From assembly GCA_000719025.1 (NCBI GenBank), contig JODP01000013.1:186001-250000 (forward strand): DNA of 64,000 nt, in the 5' to 3' direction. The stretch's first letter is position 1; each line of letters begins with the position of its first letter. The DNA comes from Kineosporia aurantiaca JCM 3230 (GTDB lineage: Bacteria; Actinomycetota; Actinomycetes; Actinomycetales; Kineosporiaceae). This document shows positions 32,127 through 45,207 of this stretch, piece after piece. Position numbers and translations under genes: made by a program. Below the pieces are notes generated by a model. The model was not told the DNA's origin. It did not search any database and saw nothing but the letters and a program-made list of their open reading frames with translations.

Positions 32127-33421
32127 CGTTTCGTCCCCTCCGCCGCCGACTCCTCGGCGGTGCCTTCCATGTCCGCACCCAGTGACTCGATCTCGCCGCG
32201 TTCCGGCTCCTTCAGCACCTGCCGGGTGCGGGCCTCGGGGATCAGGCCCTCCCGACGGAACAGCATGAACAGCACCAGCACGGCGCCGAAGATCAGGAAG
32301 TTGTGCGAGGCGAAGTTGACGTTGGAACCGGTGGCGTCGTTGTAGACGACCCCGAGCTGGGCCAGGCCGGTCGAGTTGATCCAGGCCAGCACCAGCGCGC
32401 CGACGGTGACTCCCCAGACGTTGCCCATGCCGCCGAGCACGACCATCGCCAGCAGGGTGATCGACACCGAGAAGTTGAACCGGTCGGCCAGGACACCACC
32501 GACGTGGGTGGCGTAACAGACCCCGCCGACCCCGCCGAAGGCCGCGCCCACGGCGTAGGCGGACAGCTTGATCCGCATCAGGGGCACGCCCATCATGCTG
32601 GCCGCCAGCTCGTCCTCCCGGATCGCCAGCCAGGCCCGGCCGAGCCGGCCCTCGCGGATCCGCAGCGAGACGAACATGGCCACCGCGAGCAGGAACGCGA
32701 ACACCACGAACTTGAACGCCAGGTCGAAGGTGCCGATCGTGGCGGGCACCCCGGGAATCAGCTGGAACGGGCCGGTCGGGATCTGGTCGATCCCGGTGAT
32801 GCCCTTGCTGCCGTTGGTGATGTTCCAGGTGCCGTTCGGGCCGACGTGCTCACCGTTGCGGAAGATCTCCGGCAGGATCTCGCCGAAGCCCAGGGTGACC
32901 AGGGCCAGGTAGTCGCTCTTCAGCCGGAGCGTCGGGGCCCCGATGATCACCCCGGCCAGGGCGCAGACCAGGGCCGCGATGATCAGGACGAGCCAGAAGT
33001 TGACGTGGATCCCGCGGTCCTGGCCGGGCAGCGGGTGCCCGAAGATGTTGATCTTGAGGTTCGCCCAGGCCGGGTTGACCTGGTTGGCGAACGGCGCCAT
33101 CAGCCAGCCGGCGACGTAGCCGCCGATCCCCCAGAACGCCACGTAACCGAGGTCGAGCAGACCCGAGTAGCCGACCACGATGTTCAGGCCGAGGGCGAAG
33201 ATCGCCCAGATCACCGCCTCGTTGATGGCGGTCAGCGGGAGCCAGTCGTTGAAGCTGGAGCGGAAGTCGCTGTTCGTGTCCGGCAGGATCCACTGGTTGA
33301 ACGCGAAGACGATGATCGCCAGGGCGAGGAAGCCCAGCGGCCAGGCGAACCGGGAGACGAAGGACGTCTTGGGGGCCGGCGGACGCAGGGCCGGCGGAGC
33401 AGTGGGAGTGGTGGTCGACAC
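32123..33421 (-). CDS. livM: Branched-chain amino acid ABC transporter permease LivM
   Basis: A 432-residue integral membrane permease with about ten hydrophobic segments. Family motifs GLNIVVGYSGLLDLGYVAFWGIGGY and LRIREGRLGRAWLAIREDELAASMMG (EAA-type cytoplasmic loop that contacts the ATPases) are clear, followed by GGMGNVWGVTVGALVL. It is longer than usual because of an N-terminal Pro-rich stretch and an acidic C-terminal tail. GTG 33421 is 4 bp after the livH stop. Confidence 0.95.
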   Translation of the reverse strand: MSTTTPTAPPALRPPAPKTSFVSRFAWPLGFLALAIIVFAFNQWILPDTNSDFRSSFNDWLPLTAINEAVIWAIFALGLNIVVGYSGLLDLGYVAFWGIGGYVAGWLMAPFANQVNPAWANLKINIFGHPLPGQDRGIHVNFWLVLIIAALVCALAGVIIGAPTLRLKSDYLALVTLGFGEILPEIFRNGEHVGPNGTWNITNGSKGITGIDQIPTGPFQLIPGVPATIGTFDLAFKFVVFAFLLAVAMFVSLRIREGRLGRAWLAIREDELAASMMGVPLMRIKLSAYAVGAAFGGVGGVCYATHVGGVLADRFNFSVSITLLAMVVLGGMGNVWGVTVGALVLAWINSTGLAQLGVVYNDATGSNVNFASHNFLIFGAVLVLFMLFRREGLIPEARTRQVLKEPERGEIESLGADMEGTAEESAAEGTKR

Positions 33422-33424
33422 CGG

Positions 33425-34474
33425 CTACACCTTCTCTGTCGTCGGTGAGCCCAGGATTCCCTCGGGCTTGAACACCATCAGCAGGATCAGGACCGTGAAG
33501 ACGACGGTCATCGACCACTGCTGGCCGAGGAACATGCCGTCGTTCAGGCTCTGCAGGATGCCGATCAGGAACCCGCCGAGCACCGCGCCCTGGAGGTTGC
33601 CGATCCCGCCGAGCACCGCCGCGGTGAACGCGATCAGGCCGAGCCGGAACCCCAGGTTGTAGTTGCTGGTCCCGACCGACTGGAGGTACAGCAGGCCGGC
33701 CGCGCCGGCCAGGCCGCCGCCGAGCGCGAAGACGAACGAGATCGTCCGGTCCACGTCGATGCCCATCAGCCGGGCCGCGTCCTGGTCCTGGGCGACCGCC
33801 CGCATCGCCTTGCCGGCCCGGGTGCGCTGCACGATGTAGACCATCAGCAGCAGCAACGGGATGGTCACGGCGATCACCACGCAGGTGGTGTAGGGCACCC
33901 GGACGTCGCCCAGGTTGAACCCGTCGTCGCCGAACATCGTCGACCACTGCTTGGGGGCCGAGCCGGTCATGAACTGACGCTGGCCGAACCACTGGTACAT
34001 GAAGCTCAGGCCGACCGCGGTGATCAGCGGGGCCAGTTTGGGCGCCCGGCGCAGCCGCCGGTAGGCCACCCGTTCCGCCGCGACGTTCACCAGGGCCGCC
34101 GAGCCCATCGCCAGCAGCAGGCCGAGGGCCACGGCGCCGACCGCGGCGAAACCGAAGGAGTCGACGTGGAACCAGCTCACGCAGACGATGCCGGAGAGCA
34201 CCACGGCCAGCATGAACAGGTCACCGTGGGCGAAGTTGATCAGTTCGATGATGCCGTAGACCATCGTGTAGCCCAGGGCGATCAGCGCGAACAGCGCGCC
34301 GTTGCCCAGGCCGGCGATGAACAGCGAGGCGAACTCCTGGGGACTGCGGACCAGCTCGACCAGCGCCCAGATCAGGACGGCGGCCAGCAGGGTGAGTCCC
34401 AGCACGGTTACGGCGGTCTCCCGAGGTAGCCGTCGTGGCTTCACCTCGGACGCGGCGATCGCGGTTTGGGTCAT
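33425..34474 (-). CDS. livH: Branched-chain amino acid ABC transporter permease LivH
   Basis: A 349-residue permease with about eight membrane segments. Recognisable family blocks are GLGNGALFALIALGYTMVYGIIELINFAHGDLFM, the cytoplasmic loop RTRAGKAMRAVAQDQDAARLMGID and VLGGIGNLQGAVLGG. It starts the permease-ATPase run; a hairpin lies between it and the upstream binding-protein gene, which would lower its expression relative to that protein. Confidence 0.95.
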   Translation of the reverse strand: MTQTAIAASEVKPRRLPRETAVTVLGLTLLAAVLIWALVELVRSPQEFASLFIAGLGNGALFALIALGYTMVYGIIELINFAHGDLFMLAVVLSGIVCVSWFHVDSFGFAAVGAVALGLLLAMGSAALVNVAAERVAYRRLRRAPKLAPLITAVGLSFMYQWFGQRQFMTGSAPKQWSTMFGDDGFNLGDVRVPYTTCVVIAVTIPLLLLMVYIVQRTRAGKAMRAVAQDQDAARLMGIDVDRTISFVFALGGGLAGAAGLLYLQSVGTSNYNLGFRLGLIAFTAAVLGGIGNLQGAVLGGFLIGILQSLNDGMFLGQQWSMTVVFTVLILLMVFKPEGILGSPTTEKV

Positions 34475-34559
34475 GAATGGCTCTTTTCACGGACGGCTCG
34501 GGGACGGCTCGTACAGCACGTACGGGGGCGCCGGGGCAGAACAGACGCGTCAGACGCGG

Positions 34560-34600
34560 GACCGGGTGGGGACCTCCGTCCTGGAGGCCCCCACCCGGTC
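34560..34600 (-). terminator. Hairpin between livK and livH (partial terminator)
   Basis: Arms 34560-34577 and 34583-34600 form an 18-bp stem with one mismatch and a 5-nt loop, 11 bp after the livK stop. Read-through would give excess binding protein over permease, a common design in ABC operons. Confidence 0.8.
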
Positions 34601-34611
34601 AGCGCGTCAGA

Positions 34612-35877
34612 TCACTGAACGGCCTGGGCCTTCAGGAACTTCTGCTCGCCGTCCTTCTCCTGCAGCACGGAGATGTCCTTGGCGTTGGTGTCGCCGGTGG
34701 ACGGGTCGATGATGATGTCCTTACCGGTGGCCGACTTGTCCGCCGGGATGGTCACCCCGTCACCCTCGAAGACCGCGTCGCGCACGCCCTTCTTGGTGCC
34801 GTCCGACTTCTCGATCGCCGCGACGATGACCTGGACCGCGGCCACACCGTAGAGCGCGTAGCTGGTCCGCGGGCCGGTGCCGTACTTCGCCTTGTACTTG
34901 GTCAGCAGGTCGGCGGCCGCGCCACCCTGGGCCTGCAGCTGCTCGGTCGACAGACCGGCGAAGGTCGCGTACAGGCCGACCGCCTGCGGCTGCTTGTCCA
35001 GCGCCGGGTAACCGGTCCAGCCGTCCGGAGCCATCATCGGGACCTTGGTGTTGTCGCCGAGGACCGAGACCTTGTCCTTGAGCAGCTGACCACCGTTGGC
35101 GTCGTAGATGCCGCCGACGTAGATGCAGCCCGGGTTCAGGCCCTTGATCTTCTGGAACAGGGCGGTGTAGTTCGGCGCCTTGTCGTCGTACGCCTCGTTA
35201 CCGAGGATCTTGATGCCGTTCTTCTCGGCCTGGGTCTGGAAGGCCTTCGCGATGCCCTGACCGTAGGTCTGGTTGTCGTTCACGATGTAGCAGCTGGTGA
35301 CCTTGAGGGTCTCCTTGGCGAAGTCCGCCGCCGCCGTGCCCTGGTAGTCGTCGGTGGTGATGACCCGGGCGAAGCTCTTCTTGCCGCTCGGCGCGTACAG
35401 CTCGGGCTCGCCCGGGTCCCAGGCCTTGGTCAGACCGGGGTTGGTCGAGGAGTGCGAGACCATCAGCATCGGGCCGTTCGGGTCCTGGTTCAGCACCGGG
35501 GCCTCGAGCTTGGAGCAGCCGGAGTTGAACTCGCCCATCACGGCGACCTCTTCGTCCGAGGCCACGTGCTTCTGCGCGTTGGCGGTACAGGTGGCGGCGT
35601 CCCACTGGCCGGCGGTGGCCGTGGAGTTGTCGTACTTCGCCAGCTTCAGCTTGTAGTCGCCGGCCTTGTTGCCGATCGAGTCCAGGTACACCTGGATCAT
35701 GTTGTTGGTGTCGGTGGACGAGTCCGCCGAGGCCCCCTGCAGCGGGAGGTCGGTGGCAATGGTCAGGGTCTTGCCGCCACCCGATCCGCTGCCGTCGTCA
35801 CTCGAGCCGCCACCGCACGCCGCGATGCCAAGCGTCGCAACCGCGACGATCGCCAATGCGCGAATCGGTTTCCCCAT
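34612..35877 (-). CDS. livK: Branched-chain amino acid ABC substrate-binding lipoprotein
   Basis: A 421-residue lipoprotein of the Leu/Ile/Val-binding family, first gene of the liv operon. The lipobox is LGIAAC, followed by a Gly/Ser/Asp linker. It is highly similar throughout to the solo paralogue at 28081, for example in TDLPLQG, VMGEFNSGC, PNGPML and NYTALFQKIK, but has an additional cysteine pair region (VTSCYIVND, NPGCIYVGG) not in the other. ATG 35877 has AGAGGTAGGT upstream. An upstream element shared with the paralogue suggests the same regulator. Confidence 0.95.
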   Translation of the reverse strand: MGKPIRALAIVAVATLGIAACGGGSSDDGSGSGGGKTLTIATDLPLQGASADSSTDTNNMIQVYLDSIGNKAGDYKLKLAKYDNSTATAGQWDAATCTANAQKHVASDEEVAVMGEFNSGCSKLEAPVLNQDPNGPMLMVSHSSTNPGLTKAWDPGEPELYAPSGKKSFARVITTDDYQGTAAADFAKETLKVTSCYIVNDNQTYGQGIAKAFQTQAEKNGIKILGNEAYDDKAPNYTALFQKIKGLNPGCIYVGGIYDANGGQLLKDKVSVLGDNTKVPMMAPDGWTGYPALDKQPQAVGLYATFAGLSTEQLQAQGGAAADLLTKYKAKYGTGPRTSYALYGVAAVQVIVAAIEKSDGTKKGVRDAVFEGDGVTIPADKSATGKDIIIDPSTGDTNAKDISVLQEKDGEQKFLKAQAVQ

Positions 35878-36213
35878 TACCTACCTCTTCCCAAAGGTCC
35901 GAGCCGAGTGCTCTGACTCCGATGGCCGGTGAAATTACCACCGCAATGTGTCACCGGTAAGCCCGTTGTTCTTGCGGAAGGTCAAGGCTCGGCAACGATT
36001 CTCGCCGAACGGGCGCTTTCGGCGGACAACCTTCGATCCGGATCCGTTTCGTCCGTTCCTTTGTTTCCGCTGTGTGTCCGAGCTGAGCTTTTGTTTGAGG
36101 TTGCTGAAACAAAGTCTTAGAAAAGTGTCGGAATGCCCGTTCGGGCACGGACCCAGGGTAAAGGCTATTCGTGGGATGAATTCACTGCCCTCAACGGGCA
36201 GGGGCAAAGAAAC
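35878..36213. other. AT-richer upstream region of livK
   Basis: About 335 bp. It contains the shared livK element (35982-36002) and an unusually AT-rich stretch around 36085-36125. No coding potential seen. A possible -35 TTGACC adjoins the element on the minus strand. Confidence 0.5.
35982..36002 (-). promoter_or_regulatory. Conserved upstream element of livK paralogue 2
   Basis: TCAAGG, 5 nt, CAACGATTC at 105 bp before the start codon, matching 29452-29472 before the other paralogue. TTGACC on the minus strand adjoins it as a candidate -35. Confidence 0.6.
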
Positions 36214-36243
36214 GTCCCCGGGATCCGAAGGGATCCCGGGGAC
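36214..36243 (-). terminator. Hairpin after pdtaR
   Basis: Perfect 13-bp arms GTCCCCGGGATCC (36214-36226) and complement (36231-36243), GAAG loop, followed on the minus strand by a TTTCTTT run. Confidence 0.9.
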
Positions 36244-36266
36244 CGGTGGTGCGGGGGTCGGCCGAG

Positions 36267-36941
36267 TCAGGCGTCGGTGCCCGACGCGATGACCGCGGAG
36301 GCCACGTCCTTCATCGTCAGGCGCTTGTCCATCGAGGTCTTCTGGATCCACCGGAAGGCCTCCGGCTCGCTCAGCCCGTACTTGGTCTGCAGCAGGCCCT
36401 TGGCCCGGTCGACCAGCTTGCGGGTCTCGAACCGCTCGGCCAGGTCGGCCACCTCGGCCTCGAGCGCGGCCAGCTCCGAGTGCCGGCTGGCGGCGATCTC
36501 GAGGGCGGGCACCAGGTCGGCCGCGGTGAACGGCTTCACCACGTAGGCCATGGCGCCGGCGTCGCGGGCCCGCTCGACCAGTTCGCGCTGGGAGAAGGCG
36601 GTGAGCAGGACGACCGGGGCGATCTTGGCCCCGACGATCCGCTCGGCGGCGGAGATGCCGTCCAGGACCGGCATCTTGATGTCCATCACGACCAGGTCGG
36701 GCCGGTGCTGCTCGGCGAGCTGGACGGCCTCCTCGCCGTTGCCGGCCTCGGCCACGACGTTGAAGCCGTTCTCACGGAGCATCTCGACGATGTCCAGCCG
36801 GATCAGCGCCTCGTCCTCGGCGACGAGGACGGTGCGCTCCTTGGTGGCCGCCGGCGCGGGGACGTCGGAGGGGGCGGGCTCGGGCACGAGGAGGCCGGAC
36901 CCGTCCGGGGTGGGTGCAGTGGAGGAGTCGCCAGCAGTCAT
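36267..36941 (-). CDS. pdtaR: ANTAR-domain response regulator (PdtaR family)
   Basis: A 224-residue response regulator. The receiver domain (about 36-150) has the acidic pair in VAEDEALIRLD, phospho-acceptor Asp87 in VVMDIKMPVLDG, and VVKPF near its end. A C-terminal ANTAR domain (about 165-220, LVDRAKGLLQTKYGLSEPEAFRWIQKTSMDKRLTM) binds RNA hairpins to cause antitermination. It corresponds to PdtaR (Rv1626) of M. tuberculosis in domain order and location. An extended frame to 37157 runs through the tRNA and is rejected; ATG 36941 is 6 nt after TACCCT, so a leaderless mRNA is likely. The cognate kinase PdtaS is not in the window. Confidence 0.93.
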   Translation of the reverse strand: MTAGDSSTAPTPDGSGLLVPEPAPSDVPAPAATKERTVLVAEDEALIRLDIVEMLRENGFNVVAEAGNGEEAVQLAEQHRPDLVVMDIKMPVLDGISAAERIVGAKIAPVVLLTAFSQRELVERARDAGAMAYVVKPFTAADLVPALEIAASRHSELAALEAEVADLAERFETRKLVDRAKGLLQTKYGLSEPEAFRWIQKTSMDKRLTMKDVASAVIASGTDA

Positions 36942-36947
36942 GGGCTC

Positions 36948-36953
36948 AGGGTA
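36948..36953 (-). promoter_or_regulatory. -10 element of pdtaR (leaderless)
   Basis: TACCCT on the minus strand, 6 nt before ATG 36941. No ribosome site is present. Confidence 0.55.
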
Positions 36954-37073
36954 GCTATCCGGAGGCCGCAACGAGCAAGCAGGTGGGCGGCGTCGCGCCG
37001 GTCCGGGGGCCGGGGAGCGCCGACCGGGTCGATCACGGCGTCCCGGTACCGTTAGGCTCTGCGGGCAGGTTGC

Positions 37074-37156
37074 GCCGGGTTGGTGGAATGGCAGACACAG
37101 AGCACTCAAAATGCTCCGTCCGAAAGGGCGTGCGGGTTCGAATCCCGCACCCGGCA
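37074..37156 (+). tRNA. tRNA-Leu(CAA)
   Basis: Acceptor arms GCCGGGT (37074-37080) and ACCCGGC (37149-37155), followed by discriminator A. The anticodon stem-loop is GAGCA-CTCAAAA-TGCTC with anticodon CAA, which reads UUG. A long variable arm (CGTCC-GAAA-GGGCG) marks a class II tRNA, and the T arm has GGTTCGAATCC. CCA is not encoded. TAGGCT at 37054-37059 is a plausible -10. Confidence 0.97.
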
Positions 37157-37165
37157 CAGCACGAC

Positions 37166-37199
37166 AACGGGCCCGCTCCCCCCAGGGAGCGGGCCCGTT
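37166..37199. terminator. Hairpin between tRNA-Leu and pyk
   Basis: Perfect 15-bp arms at 37166-37180 and 37185-37199 with a 4-nt loop. It serves the tRNA and, on the other strand, pyruvate kinase. Confidence 0.9.
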
Positions 37200-37207
37200 C
37201 CGGCTTC

Positions 37208-38653
37208 CTAGGCCTTGGCCGGGCGGTAGGCCGGGGCCACGCCGTTGACCGCGTCACCGATCCGGTGCACCCGAACGGCGTTGAGCGAGCCGGGGATGCC
37301 CGGAGGGGCGCCGGCCGCGATCACCACCAGGTCGCCCTCGGCGCACTTGCCCGAGCGCATCAGCTCGGTGTCGACCTGCATGACCATCTCGTCGGTGTGC
37401 TCGACCGTGTCGGTCAGGTAGGTCTCCACGCCCCAGACCAGGGTGAGCTGGGCCCGCACGTCCGGGTCCGGAGTGAAGGCGAGCAGCGGGATAGCCGAGC
37501 GCAGCCGGGCCATCCGGCGGGCACTGTCACCCGACTGGGTGAACGTCACCAGGTACTTGACCCCGAGCAGGCGGCCGACCGTGGCGGCCGCCAGGGTGAC
37601 GGCCCCACCGGTGGTCGAGGGCTGGGTGCCCAGCGGCGGGATCCGCTCCAGGCCGTGGTCCTCGGTGCTGGTGATGATCCGGTTCATCGTCTGGACCGCC
37701 TCGAGGGCGTAGCTGCCCACGCTGGTCTCCCCGGACAGCATCACCGCGTCGGCGCCGTCCAGGACGGCGTTGGCGCAGTCGGACACCTCGGCCCGGGTCG
37801 GGCGCGGCATGGTGATCATCGACTCCAGCACCTGGGTGGCGACGATCACCGGCTTGGCCAGGCGGCGGGCCAGCGAGACGGCCTGCTTCTGGACGATCGG
37901 CACGTCCTCCAGCGGCAGCTCGACGCCGAGGTCGCCGCGGGCGACCATGATCGCGTCGGCGGCCCGGGTGATCTCGTCCAGGTTCTCGATCGCCTGGGGC
38001 TTCTCGATCTTGGCGATGATCGGGAGCTTCACCCCCTCGTCGGCCATGATCCGGCGGACGTCCTCGATGTCCGCGGCCCGCTGGACGAACGACAGGGCGA
38101 TCATGTCCGCCCCCAGCCGCAGGCCCCAGCGCAGGTCGGCCTCGTCCTTGTCGGACAGGGCCGGCACGCTGACCAGGGTGCCGGGCAGGTTGATGCCCTT
38201 GTTGTTCGAGGCCGTGCCGCCCACCTCGACGACCAGCACGACGTCGGTGGCGGTGACCTCGGTGACCCGCAGGGAGAGCTTCCCGTCGTCGATCAGGACC
38301 GCGTCACCGGGCTTCACATCGCCCGGCAGGCCCTTGTAGGTCGTGGAGCACCGGTTCACGTCACCCTGGATGTCGTCCGTGGTGATCGTGAAGGTGGCTC
38401 CGTTGACCAGTTCGACCGGGCCGTCCGCGAACCGGCCGAGGCGGATCTTGGGGCCCTGGAGGTCGACCATGACACCCACCGCGCGGCCCGTGGCCTCGGC
38501 GGCTGCCCTGATCTCTGAATACATCTTCTCGTGGTCCGCATACGAGCCGTGGCTGAGGTTGAGGCGGGCGATATCCATCCCGGCCTCGACGAACTCGACC
38601 AAACGGCCTTGCGTAGACGGGCCCATGGTGCAAACCATTTTGGCGCGGCGCAT
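37208..38653 (-). CDS. pyk: Pyruvate kinase
   Basis: A 481-residue pyruvate kinase, converting phosphoenolpyruvate and ADP to pyruvate and ATP. Visible are the N-terminal RRAKMVCTMGPST, ARLNLSHGSY, DLQGPKIRLG, the signature IIAKIEKPQAIENLDEI with catalytic Lys, ARGDLGVELP, and the allosteric C-terminal domain from about residue 345. A longer frame to 38809 exists. ATG 38653 lies 7 nt after TAAGCT and matches the family's N-terminus, so the transcript is predicted leaderless. Confidence 0.97.
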   Translation of the reverse strand: MRRAKMVCTMGPSTQGRLVEFVEAGMDIARLNLSHGSYADHEKMYSEIRAAAEATGRAVGVMVDLQGPKIRLGRFADGPVELVNGATFTITTDDIQGDVNRCSTTYKGLPGDVKPGDAVLIDDGKLSLRVTEVTATDVVLVVEVGGTASNNKGINLPGTLVSVPALSDKDEADLRWGLRLGADMIALSFVQRAADIEDVRRIMADEGVKLPIIAKIEKPQAIENLDEITRAADAIMVARGDLGVELPLEDVPIVQKQAVSLARRLAKPVIVATQVLESMITMPRPTRAEVSDCANAVLDGADAVMLSGETSVGSYALEAVQTMNRIITSTEDHGLERIPPLGTQPSTTGGAVTLAAATVGRLLGVKYLVTFTQSGDSARRMARLRSAIPLLAFTPDPDVRAQLTLVWGVETYLTDTVEHTDEMVMQVDTELMRSGKCAEGDLVVIAAGAPPGIPGSLNAVRVHRIGDAVNGVAPAYRPAKA

Positions 38654-38660
38654 GTCACAG

Positions 38661-38666
38661 AGCTTA
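38661..38666 (-). promoter_or_regulatory. -10 element of pyk (leaderless)
   Basis: TAAGCT on the minus strand, 7 nt, then ATG 38653; no Shine-Dalgarno sequence. Confidence 0.6.
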
Positions 38667-38820
38667 GCCCTGCCCCCGGCAGGTCCTTCATGCCCCGGTC
38701 GGCCTCTTTCACATGTCGCAAAGACCTTCATCTGCTGGACACCTGATTGAGGACGCAGGTCAGCGGCCTGCGCGGTCGGCCCACCCGAGGTGGGGGTCGG
38801 GGCGTCCACAAAGCACCACC

Positions 38821-38852
38821 ACCCCGATGGCCCGCACGCGGGCCATCGGGGT
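38821..38852 (-). terminator. Terminator of the gltBD operon
   Basis: Perfect 14-bp arms ACCCCGATGGCCCG (38821-38834) and complement (38839-38852), 4-nt loop, 13 bp beyond the gltD stop. Confidence 0.88.
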
Positions 38853-38865
38853 ACGGCAGACGCAC

Positions 38866-40315
38866 TCAGACGGTGAGCGGCCTCGCGGTCGGCGGGATCG
38901 CCGTGGGCAGCGTGGTCGAGCCGGACAGCCAGGTGTCCACCGCGGCGGCGCAGGAGCGGCCCTCGGCGATCGCCCAGACGATCAGCGACTGCCCCCGGCC
39001 CGCGTCCCCGGCGGCGAACACACCGGGCACGCTGCTCATGTAGGTGTTGTCCCGGGCCACGTTGCCGCGGGCGTCCAGGTCCACCGCGAGCTGCTCGAGC
39101 AGGCCGGTCTTCTGCGGGCCGGTGAAGCCCATGGCCAGCAGCACCAGCTGGGCCGGGATCTCCCGCTCGGAGCCCTCGACCGGGGTGAACCGGCCGTCCT
39201 TGAACTCGACCTCGACCAGGCGCAGGGCCCGGACCCGGCCGTCCTGGTCGCCGAGGAACTCCTGGGTGCTGATCGCGTAGACCCGCTCCCCGCCCTCCTC
39301 GTGCGCCGAGGCGACCTTGTAGGTCATCGGGTAGGTCGGCCAGGGCTGGCCGGACGGCCGCTCGTCCGAGGGCCGGGGCATGATCTCCAGCTGGGTCACC
39401 GATTTCGCGCCCTGACGCAACGCGGTGCCCAGGCAGTCGGCGCCGGTGTCCCCGCCACCGATGATCACCACGTCCAGGCCGTCGGCCCGGATCTGGTCCG
39501 GGACCTCCTCGCCCAGCGCGACCCGGTTGGCCTGCGGCAGGTACTCCATCGCCTGGTGGATGCCACCCAGCTCACGGCCGGGGGTCGGCAGGTCGCGGGC
39601 CACCGTGGACCCGACGGTCAGCACCACCGCGTCGTACCGGTCGCGCAACTGCTGGCCGGTCAGCTGGGAACCGACGTCCACCCCGGGCCGGAAACGGGTG
39701 CCCTCGGCCTCCATCTGGGCCAGCCGCCGGTCCAGGTGCCGCTTCTCCATCTTGAACTCGGGGATGCCGTAGCGCAGCAGGCCACCGATCTTGTCGGCCC
39801 GCTCGTACACCGCCACGGTGTGCCCGGCCCGGGTCAGCTGCTGGGCGGCGGCCAGGCCGGAGGGGCCGGAGCCGATCACCGCCACCGTCTTGCCGGTCAG
39901 GCGCTCCGGCGGCAGCGGCTGCACCCAGCCGTTGTCGAACGCCTTCTCGATCGTGGTGACCTCGACCTGCTTGATCGTCACGGCGGGCTGGTTGATCCCC
40001 AGCACGCAGGCCGACTCGCAGGGCGCCGGGCAGAGCTTGCCGGTGAACTCCGGGAAGTTGTTGGTGGCGTGCAGCCGCTCGATCGCCTCGTGCCAGTCGT
40101 CCCGCCAGACCAGGTCGTTCCACTCCGGGATCAGGTTCCCGAGCGGACAGCCGTTGTGACAGAACGGGATCCCGCAGTCCATGCAGCGCCCGGCCTGGCG
40201 CTGCAACTGCCCGGACTCCGTCGCCTCGTAGACCTCTTTCCAGTCCATCAGCCGGATCGGCACCGGCCGGCGGGTGGGCAGCTCACGCTGCTGGGTCTTG
40301 AGGAACCCCCTCGGG

Positions 40316-40323
<8 letters not shown>
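38866..40323 (-). CDS. gltD: Glutamate synthase small subunit
   Basis: A 485-residue NADPH-dependent subunit that passes electrons to GltB. N-terminal iron-sulfur cysteines are in GRCMDCGIPFCHNGCPLGN and CPAPCESACVLGIN. The FAD-binding motif is VAVIGSGPSGLAAAQQL and the NADPH motif VVIIGGGDTGADCLGTALR; VFAAGDAGRGQSLIVWAI is the C-terminal flavin contact. GTG 40323 overlaps the gltB stop by 8 bp, so translation is coupled. Confidence 0.97.
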
Positions 40324-44875
<4,552 letters not shown>

Positions 44876-45015
44876 GATCTGCACCTCGTGGGTCGCTGGG
44901 GCTCAGAAGCGTGGTGAACGACCCGGTGCCATGTCGATGATCACCGCGATGGGGCCGGGGGGAGCCGCCCAGATGATCCGCGCAGGGGGACGTCTATGGC
45001 CCTCGGGTTGTCGAC

Positions 45016-45160
45016 ACTGTAACGGGTCGGTGTGGCATTTCGAAACCTTTGTGAAACGTGCGACTTCGCGGATTTACCGGCCGTACCATCCGCCCGCGAG
45101 CTGGGGCGTTGGCGAAGTCGGGGGTATTCCAGACGATCAAGCGTGTTTCACGGCTGTTTC
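45016..45160 (-). promoter_or_regulatory. Candidate gltB promoter with paired GAAAC-N6-GAAAC boxes
   Basis: In the 332-bp gap between gltB and lgt: TTTCGA (45045-45040), 18 nt, TACAGT (45021-45016) on the minus strand. GAAAC-N6-GAAAC occurs on the plus strand at 45042-45057, over the -35, and again in the opposite orientation at 45145-45160. GaAAc is one half-site type of the actinobacterial GlnR box (gTnAc-N6-GaAAc). No gene is seen in this gap. Confidence 0.5.
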
Positions 45161-45207
45161 GCCGTAAGACATTCGGCGCGGAGCCGGGAAGGTGCGAACA
45201 ATTCCGG

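Noticed and set aside
35704..35720. GTGTCGGTG on the plus strand within livK as a damage promoter
   Set aside because: The position 8 nt downstream is CGCCGA and the direction is antisense within a coding region.
36942..37157. N-terminal extension of pdtaR up to 37157
   Set aside because: It would be translated from the complement of the tRNA-Leu gene; the internal ATG 36941 fits the family.
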